DNA of 64,000 nucleotides from Sphingopyxis sp. H073 (GTDB lineage: Bacteria > Pseudomonadota > Alphaproteobacteria > Sphingomonadales > Sphingomonadaceae), in contig NZ_LNSG01000001.1 in the NCBI RefSeq assembly GCF_001468395.1, forward strand, positions 1 to 64,000. Reading direction: 5' to 3'. The stretch's first letter is position 1. Every line of letters starts with the position of its first letter. Of the stretch, positions 1 through 7,721 are shown piece after piece. Made by a program: the position numbers and the translations under genes. The notes under the pieces are model-generated. The model ran no database searches, was not told where the DNA came from, and was given only the letters and a program-made list of their open reading frames with translations.

Positions 1-55
1 GCCCAGGCTCGCACACAGCCGCCGCCTCCGCCGCCGGCTGTGTGCGAGCCTGGGC
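1..55. repeat. Perfect 21-bp inverted repeat inside the OmpA linker
   Basis: Bases 1-21 are the exact reverse complement of 35-55, with a 13-nt loop that encodes the prolines. The left arm may extend beyond the window. It could be a strong mRNA hairpin or a fold-back artefact if this is a contig edge. Confidence 0.85.
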
Positions 56-396
56 CGTACATCGTGTACTTCGACTGGGATCAGTCGAACATCACGCCGG
101 AAGCGGCTGCTACGCTCGACAACGCGATCAGCGCTTACAACCGCGGCTGCTCGGGTACGCAGGTTTGGCTCGCCGGTCACGCCGACCGTTCGGGTTCGGC
201 CAAGTACAACGTCGGTCTGTCGCAGCGCCGCAACGATGCGGTTCGCAGCTACCTGACCGCTCGCGGTATCTCGGACGGCTCGATCTCGGCCGAAGCGTTC
301 GGCGAATCGCGCCCGGCCGTTGCGACCGCCGACGGCGTCCGCAACGACCAGAACCGCCGCGTGGAAATCAAGTACGGTCCGGGTTCGGGCATGTAA
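1..396 (+). CDS. OmpA-family outer-membrane/peptidoglycan-binding protein, C-terminal part (5' end outside window)
   Basis: The reading frame is open from the first base, so the N-terminus lies upstream of the window. What is visible is a proline-rich linker (six consecutive prolines) followed by a complete OmpA-like domain of about 115 residues. That domain begins near VYFDWDQSNIT and contains the LAGHADRSGS segment and the terminal NDQNRRVEIKY, which are the peptidoglycan-binding signatures of the family. OmpA domains bind diaminopimelate in the periplasm and tether the outer membrane to the wall. The missing N-terminal part could be a beta-barrel or a lipoprotein head; the Pro-rich hinge is common in sphingomonad OmpA barrels. 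A terminator follows the stop codon. Confidence 0.9.
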   Translation, partial: AQARTQPPPPPPAVCEPGPYIVYFDWDQSNITPEAAATLDNAISAYNRGCSGTQVWLAGHADRSGSAKYNVGLSQRRNDAVRSYLTARGISDGSISAEAFGESRPAVATADGVRNDQNRRVEIKYGPGSGM

Positions 397-428
397 GATT
401 TCCGACCCGGTTCGGGTTTGAAGACAAG

Positions 429-460
429 AGGGGCGGTACCGAAAGGTGCCGCCCTTTCTT
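429..460 (+). terminator. Rho-independent terminator of the OmpA gene
   Basis: A 10-bp GC-rich stem (431-440 with 445-454, one G-U pair) closes a GAAA tetraloop and is followed by a short T-rich tract. It lies about 35 nt after the stop codon. Confidence 0.85.
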
Positions 461-512
461 GTTGGGCCGATGCGGCCGGCTCGACGCGTAGCGCTTTTTA
501 TTTGCTCTTTTC

Positions 513-533
513 GTATAATGTTATACCGTAACA
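513..533 (+). promoter_or_regulatory. TATAAT -10 element overlapping a Zur-like dyad upstream of exbD
   Basis: A perfect TATAAT lies at 514-519. Directly overlapping it, 519-533 reads TGTTATACCGTAACA, which matches the proteobacterial Zur-box form TGTTATA-N-TATAACA at all but two positions. No convincing -35 is visible at 17 bp spacing. The arrangement suggests repression of the downstream gene by a Fur-family regulator; the assignment to Zur is an inference. Confidence 0.5.
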
Positions 534-624
534 ATAGGTCGAGGCTTTCGCGGTGGACGCCTCAGCCCAAGGTACGGGGATGGTGCCTGGACTCGGGCCG
601 CCCCGCGAGATGGGGAGACACAAA

Positions 625-1065
625 ATGCGCAAGCTTCGCAGCCGCTTCCACCAAAGCATATTTCGCGCCGATCCCAATGGCGATCCCGACATCAACACAA
701 CGCCCCTGATCGACGTGATGCTGGTGATGCTCGTGATGTTCATCATCACGATCCCGCCGCCGACGCACAGCGTCGACATCACGCTTCCGCAGGGGCCGGA
801 TGTAACAGGCAAAGTCCTCGACGAAAATCGCGTCACGATCGATACGGCCGACACGATCCGCTGGAATGGCGAAGCGGTCGACCTCGCCCAACTCGGGCAA
901 CTCGTGAAGCTCGCATCGGAGCGCACCGAACAGCCGGTGCTGATGTTCGAACCCGACGCACGCGCGCGCTATTTGCGCGTCGACGAGGCGATTGGCGCGA
1001 TCCGGCGCAATGGCGGCGAGAAGCTCGCCTTCCCGGGCATCCACAAATATGGCGGGCTGATCTAG
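625..1065 (+). CDS. ExbD/TolR family biopolymer transport protein
   Basis: ExbD-family proteins form the ion channel that energises TonB together with ExbB. The protein has about 146 residues, normal for ExbD. It has a short cytoplasmic head, the diagnostic DINTTPLIDVMLVMLVMFI segment with the proton-coupling aspartate at the start of the single membrane helix, and a periplasmic domain. The ATG at 625 is chosen because GGGAGA lies about 7 nt upstream; in-frame starts at 553 and 610 lack this. No exbB or tonB is adjacent, so it is an orphan relative to the usual exbB-exbD operon. The Zur-like box upstream hints at a role in zinc-starvation TonB uptake, which is inference. Confidence 0.88.
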   Translation: MRKLRSRFHQSIFRADPNGDPDINTTPLIDVMLVMLVMFIITIPPPTHSVDITLPQGPDVTGKVLDENRVTIDTADTIRWNGEAVDLAQLGQLVKLASERTEQPVLMFEPDARARYLRVDEAIGAIRRNGGEKLAFPGIHKYGGLI

Positions 1066-1093
1066 CCGCGTTACGTTCTGTTGGTGGCTATCG

Positions 1094-1207
1094 GGTGGAT
1101 TCCCGACAGTCGTCACCCCGGACCCTTCGACAGGCTCAGGACAGGCTTGATCCGGGGTCAATGACTTCGACGCTGGGATGGATCCCGGATCAAGTCCGGG
1201 ATGACGA
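1094..1207. repeat. Intergenic palindromic repeat (CCGGACTTGATCCGG class), interrupted copy
   Basis: The right arm at 1180-1207 contains GGATCAAGTCCGGGATGACG and the left arm starts at 1111 with CGTCACCCCGGAC. The left arm is split by 23 nt (1124-1146) that carry a second motif, TTCGACAGGCTCAGGACAGG. A close relative lies at 29253-29345, and the shared sequence also includes GGGTGGATTCC just before the left arm. Confidence 0.8.
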
Positions 1208-1217
1208 AGCGGGAAGC

Positions 1218-1276
1218 ATCCTCCCTGTCGCGTAGCGATGGGGAGGGGGGCCGCCGCCGCAGGCGGTGGTGGAGGG
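1218..1276. repeat. Second GC-rich repeat in the exbD-DUF1993 spacer
   Basis: CCTCCC (1220-1225) pairs with GGGGAGG (1240-1246), and CCGCCGCC (1251-1258) pairs with GGCGGTGG (1262-1269). The rest of the 365-bp spacer up to 1430 holds similar GC-rich dyads and no credible gene on either strand. Confidence 0.55.
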
Positions 1277-1430
1277 GCCGCAATGGTGGCGCCATTGCCC
1301 CTCAGTCAACGCTTCGCCAAGGGTGAAGTCTATCCTGAGCGCCTGCAAGGCAGTCGAAGGGCGCTGCAACCTCCCCATGGCTGCGGCACAGGGAGGAGCG
1401 AATGCCCACCTTCGGTCCAAAGCCGACGCG

Positions 1431-1976
1431 TTAGGCCGATGGCGCGGTCCCTGGTCGCAGATACTGCATCATGTAACCGACATAATCGACCTTGCCGAGC
1501 GGGACGCCCATGTGGCGGAGCACGGCGTAGGCGGCGACGAGATGGAAGTAGAATTGCGGTTGCGCCCAGTCGCGCACATAAGCGACGGCGGTCATGTCGA
1601 ACGCCATGCCGTTTGGCAGATCGAAACCGACCGGACGGTTGGGGTCGCCGTCGAGCGCGGCGCGATCGACGGAAGCGAGCCACGCGAGCGTCGTCGAAAT
1701 CTGCGTCTGCAGTCCGGCGAAGTCGGTGGCGTCGTCGCCAAGCTCGGGCGCGCCGTCAGCGCCGAGACGCGTCGCCGGCTGCGTCGCCTGTATGCAGGTG
1801 AAGCGAACCTGCGTCGCCAAGGGAAACATGTCGGGCGCGAGCCGTGAGCCGATCAATTGAAGCTCGCCGACCCCGTTCGCCTCGCCCCATTCGAGCGCCT
1901 TCGCGAGCTGGCCCGAGAGGGCGCGCAAGCCATTCGTATAAGCGGGGACAGTCAGGTCATAGAGTGTCGCTGGCAT
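1431..1976 (-). CDS. DUF1993 domain-containing protein
   Basis: The 181-residue protein begins MPATLYDLTVPAYTNGLRAL, which matches the DUF1993 family of about 170 residues over its whole length. The family is distantly related to the DinB-like four-helix fold, and its biochemical role is unknown. It is predicted cytosolic, with no signal peptide or membrane helix. The gene is transcribed downstream of the ABC exporter with a spacer of about 30 nt, so the two may share a transcript. Confidence 0.82.
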   Translation of the reverse strand: MPATLYDLTVPAYTNGLRALSGQLAKALEWGEANGVGELQLIGSRLAPDMFPLATQVRFTCIQATQPATRLGADGAPELGDDATDFAGLQTQISTTLAWLASVDRAALDGDPNRPVGFDLPNGMAFDMTAVAYVRDWAQPQFYFHLVAAYAVLRHMGVPLGKVDYVGYMMQYLRPGTAPSA

Positions 1977-2005
1977 AGGAGGTGCGTCCTTCGAAGGGTG
2001 TGGCG

Positions 2006-3787
2006 TCAGGCGGCGGCAAGCTTGTCCTGGAATTGCAGCCGCGCGAGGCGGGCGTAGAGGCCGTCGGCGGCGACAAGGTCGTCGTGGCGGCCTTCCTCGA
2101 CGATCCGCCCCTCGTCCATCACGATGATGCGGTCGGCGGCGCGCACGGTTGCGAGACGGTGCGCGATAACGATCGTCGTGCGGTCGTGCATCAGCGTTTC
2201 GAGCGCGTCCTGCACGAGCTTTTCGGATTCGGCGTCGAGCGCCGAGGTCGCTTCGTCGAGTAGCAGCAGCGGCGCGCGGCGGAGCAGCGCGCGGGCGATC
2301 GCGACGCGCTGGCGCTGGCCGCCCGACAGGCGAGCGCCGCCTTCGCCCATGAAGGTGTCGAGACCGTCGGGCAGCTTGCGGAGGAATTCCTCGGCATTGG
2401 CGGCGCGGGCCGCTTCCCAGAGTTCGTCGTCGGTCGCCGACCAGTTGCCGTAGCGGAGATTATCGCGCGCAGAGGCGGCAAAGATCACCGTCTCCTGCGG
2501 CACCATCGCGATGCGCGCGCGGATGTCGGCGGGGTCGGCCTCGGTCAACGGCACGCCGTCGAGGCGGATCTGGCCCGACTGGGGGTCATAAAAACGCTCG
2601 GCGAGCTGGAACAGCGTCGACTTGCCGGCACCGGACGGACCGACGATCGCGACGGTTTCACGCGGGCGGATCGCGAGACTGAAATCATGGAGCGCCGGGG
2701 CGTCGGGGCGGGTCGGATAGTTGAACTCGACATGGTCGAATTCCAGCGTGCCGATCGCGGGATCGGGCAACAGGCGGGGACTGGCGGGTGGCGCGATCGT
2801 CGGCTCGGCGACGAGCAATTCGTTGAGGCGCTCGGCGGCCCCCGCCGCGCGGAGCAGGTCGCCATAGACCTCGGTGAGCGCGCCGAACGCACCCGCGACG
2901 AGGCCGCCGGTGAGGACGAAGGCGGCGATCGTGCCGCCGGTGATCGTGCCCGCCGCGACCCCCGCGGCACCATACCAGAGCAGGGTCGTGATCGCGCCGA
3001 ACAGCAGGCCGATGACGGTCGCGGTAATGATCGCGCGCAGGCGGATGCGGCGCTTGGCGGTCGCGAAATTGGCCTCGACCGCGTCGGCGAAGCGGCCTGC
3101 CTCGCGCTGTTCCTGTCCGAAGGCCTGGACGATCTTCATGGCGCCGAGCTGTTCGGCGGTGGTGGCGCCGATGTCTGCGACGCGGTCCTGACTCGAACGC
3201 GAGACCTTCTGGAGGCGGCGGCCCAAGAGGACGATCGGCAGGATGATGACCGGGATGCCGACCAATATCCCCGCGGTGAGCTTCGGCGAGAGCGAGAAGA
3301 GGTAGCCGATGCCGCCGATCCCCATCACCGTGTTGCGGAGCGCGACCGAGACGGTGGTGCCGACGGTCTGCTCGATAATCGCCGTATCGGCGGTCATGCG
3401 CGAGGCGATTTCGGAGGGGCGGTTTTCTTCGAAGAAGCCGGGCGCGAGGCGGAGAAGATTCTGCTGCACCGCCTCGCGGATGTCGGCGACGGTGCGTTCG
3501 CCGAGCCAGCTCACGAAATAGAAGCGGAGCGCGGTGGCGAGCGCGAGGATCACGACGATCACATAGAAGAAGCGGAAATGCGGTGCGACGTCGCCGCCAC
3601 CGGCGACGAAGCCCGAATCGATCATTTCCTTGAACTGGTAGGGGATCGCGAGTGTCGCGAGCGCGGCGATGCCGAGCGCGATCGCCGCGATCAACAGTTG
3701 CAGCGGATATTTGCTGGCGTGATGCCAGACCATGCGCAGGCTCGACAGCTTGCGGGGCGGGACGGGTGGGTCGGATTTGGTCGCCAT
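2006..3787 (-). CDS. ABC transporter, fused transmembrane domain and ATPase (exporter type)
   Basis: About 593 residues. An N-terminal six-helix exporter domain (roughly residues 20-320) precedes a complete nucleotide-binding domain with Walker A GPSGAGKST, the signature LSGGQRQRVA, Walker B LLLLDEATSALD and the H-loop IAHR. This half-transporter layout dimerises to export lipids, peptides or drugs, as in MsbA or the HlyB/BmrA group. The substrate cannot be read from sequence. The ATG at 3787 is chosen because AGGG lies about 8 nt upstream; an ATG at 3793 is too close to it. The frame extends upstream to 4048, but the predicted extra residues look like shadow coding. Confidence 0.9.
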   Translation of the reverse strand: MATKSDPPVPPRKLSSLRMVWHHASKYPLQLLIAAIALGIAALATLAIPYQFKEMIDSGFVAGGGDVAPHFRFFYVIVVILALATALRFYFVSWLGERTVADIREAVQQNLLRLAPGFFEENRPSEIASRMTADTAIIEQTVGTTVSVALRNTVMGIGGIGYLFSLSPKLTAGILVGIPVIILPIVLLGRRLQKVSRSSQDRVADIGATTAEQLGAMKIVQAFGQEQREAGRFADAVEANFATAKRRIRLRAIITATVIGLLFGAITTLLWYGAAGVAAGTITGGTIAAFVLTGGLVAGAFGALTEVYGDLLRAAGAAERLNELLVAEPTIAPPASPRLLPDPAIGTLEFDHVEFNYPTRPDAPALHDFSLAIRPRETVAIVGPSGAGKSTLFQLAERFYDPQSGQIRLDGVPLTEADPADIRARIAMVPQETVIFAASARDNLRYGNWSATDDELWEAARAANAEEFLRKLPDGLDTFMGEGGARLSGGQRQRVAIARALLRRAPLLLLDEATSALDAESEKLVQDALETLMHDRTTIVIAHRLATVRAADRIIVMDEGRIVEEGRHDDLVAADGLYARLARLQFQDKLAAA

Positions 3788-3839
3788 TGTCATCGCCCTA
3801 GCAGCCGCGCCGGTGCCGCTCAACGCCGCAAAGTGGCGT

Positions 3840-3864
3840 GCAGCTTCATGCGCCATGAAGCTGC
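3840..3864. repeat. Perfect hairpin between the YjhX gene and the ABC exporter
   Basis: GCAGCTTCAT (3840-3849) pairs with ATGAAGCTGC (3855-3864) across a 5-nt loop. It lacks a clear T-run on the minus strand, so termination of the yjhX-type transcript is possible but not certain. Confidence 0.6.
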
Positions 3865-3917
3865 GCTGCGCAAAGGGAGCGCGGACGCGAGCCCGCGCTC
3901 CCCCCGACGATGCGCGA

Positions 3918-4175
3918 TCAGCGGTTGTCGAGCTGCGCGCGTACCGCGCGCAGGCCCGCCTGTGTGATCCGGTACGGCATGCCGCGGTGCGACGCGATGA
4001 AGCCGCGGCGGCGGAGGCGCTGAAACAGTTCAAGGCCCCCGTTTTCAAGGATATGGCCGTCGCGCGTTACGCAAAGCGCCTCGACGAGGCGGCCGCCATC
4101 ATCGCGCCGGTGGCGGATCATGCCGCCCTGCGCCAGCACGTGCAGCACGCGCTGTTCCGATTTCGAGATGTTCAT
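3918..4175 (-). CDS. yjhX: YjhX-family (UPF0386) toxin homologue
   Basis: The 85-residue protein MNISKSEQRVLHVLAQGG...VRAQLDNR matches E. coli YjhX over its full length, including the invariant C-terminal VRAQLDNR and the same total length. YjhX is listed as the toxin of the YjhX/YjhQ pair, where YjhQ is a GNAT acetyltransferase. No acetyltransferase or other small antitoxin candidate is next to this gene, so a toxin role here is unproven. The start at 4175 is set by homology; upstream in-frame ATGs would add 34 unrelated residues. A winged-helix-like fold is plausible from the helix pattern. Confidence 0.85.
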   Translation of the reverse strand: MNISKSEQRVLHVLAQGGMIRHRRDDGGRLVEALCVTRDGHILENGGLELFQRLRRRGFIASHRGMPYRITQAGLRAVRAQLDNR

Positions 4176-4365
4176 TGGGATATTGTCCGAGACTATAGGC
4201 AACAACAGTCGCGCCGACCCATGGGCCAACGGCGTTTGCACCATCCCGTCCACCGGGATGTTAGCGGTTGCCCGCAATCTCAGACATATTCACTCCGAAG
4301 GACGCACCGGCGTCCGCCATCGTATGATATTGCCGATGAAATGTCGGTGCAACGGCTTTGATGCA

Positions 4366-4393
4366 TTGCACAATGACACCGATAGCCTAGACT
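4366..4393 (+). promoter_or_regulatory. Candidate promoter for the PHB depolymerase gene
   Basis: TTGCAC (4366-4371), a 16-nt spacer and TAGACT (4388-4393) lie about 55 nt before the start codon. The overlapping TGCATTGCA resembles TGC/GCA-rich sites reported for alphaproteobacterial PhaR, which would fit a PHB gene. This is pattern-level evidence only. Confidence 0.3.
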
Positions 4394-4447
4394 GGTCCGA
4401 AAGCAGGCGCCGCCAGAGCGCCGCCCCGGACGCAAGGACTATCGATA

Positions 4448-5668
4448 ATGCTGTATCATGCCTTTGAAATGCAAAAGAGTTGGCTCGCGGGGGCTAGCGC
4501 GCTGGCGACCGCCGGCGCACAGGTGATTCAGCATCCCGCGAATCCCCTCGGCTATTTTGGCGGCAGCCCGATGTTCGCCTCGGCGCTCGAAGTCTTCGCC
4601 CATGCTGCCGCGCCGCGCGGCAAGCCGGGGTTCGAACTTTACGAGACCGTGTCCGAAGGCGAGACCGTCCGCGTCACCGAAAAGGTCGAGGCGCGAAAGC
4701 CCTTTGGCCAGCTCAAGCATTTCACGCACAAGAAGAGCGCGGGCAAACCCAAGCTGCTGATCGTCGCGCCGATGTCCGGCCATTATGCGACGCTGCTGCG
4801 CGGCACGGTCGAGCGGATGATCGGCGAGCATGACGTCTGGATCACCGACTGGCGCGACGCGCGCAACGTGCCGCTCGAAGCCGGCAAGTTCGACCTCGAC
4901 GACTATATCGATTATGTCATTTCGTGGCTCGAGCACATCGGGCCGGGCGCGCATATGCTCGCGGTGTGCCAGCCCTCGGTGCCGAGCTATGCGGCGGCCG
5001 CGATCATGGCGGCGGACAAGCACAAGTGCCGGCCGAAGACGCTGACCATGATGGGCGGGCCGATCGATACGCGCAAGGCGCCGACCGCGGTCAACGAACA
5101 TGCGATGACACGGCCCTATGCGTGGTTTCAGGAAAATGTGATCGTCACGGTTCCCGCCTGGTATCCAGGCGCGGGGCGGCGCGTCTATCCGGGCTTTTTG
5201 CAACTTGCGGGCTTCATGTCGATGAACCTTGGCAATCACATGATGAGCCATTGGTCGATGTTCAAACATCTGGTCGAAGGCGACGGTGAAAGCGCCGACA
5301 AGACCAAGGAATTCTATGACGAGTATCGGGCGGTCTGCGACATGACCGCCGAATTCTACCTCCAGACGGTCGATGTCGTGTTCCAGCGCCACGCACTGCC
5401 CAAGGGCGAGATGCTCCATCGCGGCAAGCCGGTCGATCTCACCAAGATCGCCGATATCGGGCTGCTCGCGATCGAGGGCGAACGCGACGATATTTCGGGG
5501 CTCGGACAGACGAAGGCGGCGCTGACGCTCGCCAAGTCGCTGCCGGCCGACAAGAAGAAATATTTGATGGCGAAGGGGGTCGGCCATTACGGCATTTTCA
5601 ACGGCCGCAAGTGGCGCGACGATATTGCGCCGGTGGTCGAAAAGTGGATCCGCGCCAACGGCGCCTGA
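4448..5668 (+). CDS. phaZ: Intracellular polyhydroxybutyrate depolymerase
   Basis: The 406-residue protein degrades stored PHB granules in the cytoplasm to hydroxybutyrate units. The alpha/beta-hydrolase nucleophile box is VCQPSVP, with Cys174 in place of serine, as in the Ralstonia PhaZ1 class. The remaining triad members are probably the aspartate in GERDDIS (347/348) and His380 in GVGHYGIF. Length and motifs fit the family. The ATG at 4448 has AGGAC upstream. It stands alone; the thiolase and MaoC genes near 9-11 kb could belong to the same carbon-storage metabolism but are not linked in an operon. Confidence 0.93.
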   Translation: MLYHAFEMQKSWLAGASALATAGAQVIQHPANPLGYFGGSPMFASALEVFAHAAAPRGKPGFELYETVSEGETVRVTEKVEARKPFGQLKHFTHKKSAGKPKLLIVAPMSGHYATLLRGTVERMIGEHDVWITDWRDARNVPLEAGKFDLDDYIDYVISWLEHIGPGAHMLAVCQPSVPSYAAAAIMAADKHKCRPKTLTMMGGPIDTRKAPTAVNEHAMTRPYAWFQENVIVTVPAWYPGAGRRVYPGFLQLAGFMSMNLGNHMMSHWSMFKHLVEGDGESADKTKEFYDEYRAVCDMTAEFYLQTVDVVFQRHALPKGEMLHRGKPVDLTKIADIGLLAIEGERDDISGLGQTKAALTLAKSLPADKKKYLMAKGVGHYGIFNGRKWRDDIAPVVEKWIRANGA

Positions 5669-5732
5669 TAGCCGACGGCCCATTGCCGCAAAGCCCGCTT
5701 GCGAAACGTCGAAACGGCCATAGGAAGGAACG

Positions 5733-6722
5733 ATGGCCGTTCATCTGAAAAGCGCGCGCGTCGAACGCTGGCCGGTGGCGGGAAGCTTTATCATCAGCCG
5801 CGGCGCGACCGCCCATGTCGATGTGGTCGTCGCCGAGGTCGAAGGCGAGGGCGCGATCGGGCGCGGCGAGGGCACGCCGGTCTATTATCTCGGCGAAGAT
5901 GCCGTCGGATGCCGCGACCAGCTTTTGCGTGTCGCCCCCTATATCGCCGAAATGGGCGCGGCCGAGGCACGGGCGGCTGTGCAGGAATTGATGCCGCCCG
6001 GCGCCGCGCGCAACGCGATCGATTGCGCGCTGTGGGATCTCGAGGCGAGGCAGCGCGGCCTCCGGCTGTGGCAGCTTGCGGGATGCGATGGTCCGCCGAC
6101 CGCGCGGACGACGGCCTACACCATATCGCTCGGCACGCCCGGCGCGATGGCGGAGGCCGCCGCAACCGCCGAGGCCGACGGCTACCATTTGCTCAAGATC
6201 AAGCTGACCGGCGAGGGCGACCGCCTGCGCGTCGCCGGCGTGCGCAAGGGCGCCCCCAATGCGCGACTGATTGCCGACGCCAACGAAAGCTGGGGCCAGA
6301 TCGATATCTTGAGCGAGGCCGAGGCGCTCGCCGATATGGGCGTCGAGATGATCGAGCAACCGGCGCCGGTCGGCGCCGACGCATTGCTTGACCCAATCTA
6401 CGCCCCGATTCCATTCGTCGCCGATGAAAGCTGCCACACCGTCGCAGATGTCGCGCGGATCGGCCCTTTCTACGACGGGGTGAACATCAAGCTCGACAAG
6501 GCGGGCGGGCTGACCGAGGCGCTGCGGCTCGCCGACGCAGCCGACGCGGCGGGGCTGTCAATCATGGCCGGCTGTATGCTCTGCACCAGCTTGGCTGTCG
6601 CGCCCGCTTTCGTACTCGCGCAGCGCGCACGGTGGGTCGACCTCGACGGGCCTGCCTTACTCGAACGCGACCGCGAGGGCGGCTTCGAGTTCCGCGAAGG
6701 GCAGATTGCGCCGTCGGTCTAG
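5733..6722 (+). CDS. Enolase-superfamily dipeptide epimerase / N-acetyl-amino-acid racemase-like
   Basis: The 329-residue protein belongs to the mandelate racemase/muconate lactonising enzyme group. The barrel carries the catalytic KIKL lysine, the metal-binding DAN, EQP and DES positions, and the second lysine in NIKLDKAGG. This K/K arrangement is that of L-Ala-D/L-Glu epimerases and of DgcA-type racemases, which act on murein-derived dipeptides or N-acyl amino acids. The usual DgcA partner DgcN (DUF1611) is not nearby, so a dipeptide epimerase role in peptidoglycan recycling is the safer reading. Its stop codon overlaps that of the convergent next gene (CTAG, 6719-6722). Confidence 0.85.
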   Translation: MAVHLKSARVERWPVAGSFIISRGATAHVDVVVAEVEGEGAIGRGEGTPVYYLGEDAVGCRDQLLRVAPYIAEMGAAEARAAVQELMPPGAARNAIDCALWDLEARQRGLRLWQLAGCDGPPTARTTAYTISLGTPGAMAEAAATAEADGYHLLKIKLTGEGDRLRVAGVRKGAPNARLIADANESWGQIDILSEAEALADMGVEMIEQPAPVGADALLDPIYAPIPFVADESCHTVADVARIGPFYDGVNIKLDKAGGLTEALRLADAADAAGLSIMAGCMLCTSLAVAPAFVLAQRARWVDLDGPALLERDREGGFEFREGQIAPSV

Positions 6723-7183
6723 AGCGCCACTTCCGCGTGCTTGCCGAGGTCGCCTTCCTTCATCGTCATGCCGGTCGCGAGTTTGAACATGCCCTTCAGG
6801 CTCGGCTCAGCGGTCCAGATTTCGGCGTCTTCGAGGTCGAAGCGGAGCAGGACGAGTTTTGGATCATCCTTGCCGCCTTCGTACCAGGCCGCGATGCTGT
6901 TGTTCCAGAGCTTGTCGAGGACTGCGCGGCTGTCCTCGCGGCGCAACTCACCCGAAATAGAGGCATAGAGATCATGGCCCTTCGACGCGAACTGCGCCAT
7001 CGCGGGGCCGCCGCCTGCGATGCGATTGTCGGTCGCGGTGAAGAACCAGAAGGCACTGTGAGCGTCCTTGTCGAGCTGCGCGTTCATCGGGATATGATGC
7101 AGCCGCTCGCCGGTCAGGCCGACCATGACATAGGGGCTGGCGTCGAGCGCCTTCCAGAATTGCTTGGTAATATCGTCGCTCAT
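6719..7183 (-). CDS. Pyridoxamine 5'-phosphate oxidase-fold (general stress FMN-binding-like) protein
   Basis: The 154-residue protein starts MSDDITKQFWKALDASPYVM and has the split-barrel pattern of the GSP26/general-stress branch of the PNPOx superfamily: MNAQLD, FWFFTATDN, and a C-terminal EIWTAEPSLKGMFKLATG. Such proteins bind FMN or F420 and are stress-associated; the reaction is not predictable. The start at 7183 has CAGGAG about 10 nt upstream. It is transcribed in the same direction as, and downstream of, the VOC gene, with a 67-nt gap. Confidence 0.8.
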   Translation of the reverse strand: MSDDITKQFWKALDASPYVMVGLTGERLHHIPMNAQLDKDAHSAFWFFTATDNRIAGGGPAMAQFASKGHDLYASISGELRREDSRAVLDKLWNNSIAAWYEGGKDDPKLVLLRFDLEDAEIWTAEPSLKGMFKLATGMTMKEGDLGKHAEVAL

Positions 7184-7250
7184 CGGTCGAGACTCCTGCT
7201 GTTCCCCCTGACAAGCGATGAACGCTTGTGAATGCAGGATGTTGCGCCGT

Positions 7251-7646
7251 TCAGCGCGGGCGCGGCTCCGCATAGCTGACGACTTCATATTCGATGCCGT
7301 CGGGGTCGAAGAAATAGAAGCGGCGGCCGGGTTCGTAATCGCCGTGATTGAAGGGGGTCAGGCCCACCGCCTTCACGCGCATTTCGATCGTATCGAGATC
7401 ATCGACCTGCACCCCGAGATGGTTGAGCGGCTCGCCCTTCGGATAGCGCGCGTCGGCGTGCTGGCCGTCGGGGCCGGTATAGAGCGCGACATATGCGGCG
7501 TCGCTGCCGAGGTGGATCGTGCGGCCGCCGTCGCGCGCCGGGCCGCGCCAGCGTTCGTGCCAGCCGAAGATGGCCGAAAGGATGCCCGCCGTGCGATCGG
7601 GGTCGCTGACGGTCAGGTTCACATGTTCGATGAAGGGGTGCGTCAT
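7251..7646 (-). CDS. VOC-superfamily (glyoxalase/dioxygenase fold) protein
   Basis: The 131-residue protein has paired beta-alpha-beta-beta-beta units: IEHVNLTVSDPDRTAGILSAIFGW, NHLGVQVDDLD and FYFFDPDGIEYEVVSY. The likely metal ligands are His8, the His in LNHLGV, and the Glu in the last strand. Candidate activities include glyoxalase, fosfomycin-type transferase or dioxygenase. It is divergent from soxR with 75 nt between starts, and that spacer holds a SoxR-box-like dyad, so it may be redox-controlled. Confidence 0.82.
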   Translation of the reverse strand: MTHPFIEHVNLTVSDPDRTAGILSAIFGWHERWRGPARDGGRTIHLGSDAAYVALYTGPDGQHADARYPKGEPLNHLGVQVDDLDTIEMRVKAVGLTPFNHGDYEPGRRFYFFDPDGIEYEVVSYAEPRPR

Positions 7647-7681
7647 GGTTCTGCTTTCGTGATTCGGGTTGACGCAGCGGG

Positions 7682-7710
7682 TGTGAAAGTTCAAGTGAGG
7701 TTTAGGTCAA
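7682..7710 (-). promoter_or_regulatory. Candidate SoxR box within a minus-strand promoter
   Basis: On the minus strand, TTGACC (7710-7705), 17 nt and TTCACA (7687-7682) form a promoter-like pair. The dyad CCTCACTTGAACTTTCAC (7700-7683) lies between them and matches 11 of 18 positions of the enterobacterial SoxR site. MerR-family activators bind exactly there, between the -35 and -10. Confidence 0.35.
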
Positions 7711-7721
7711 GCGGAAAGCGA

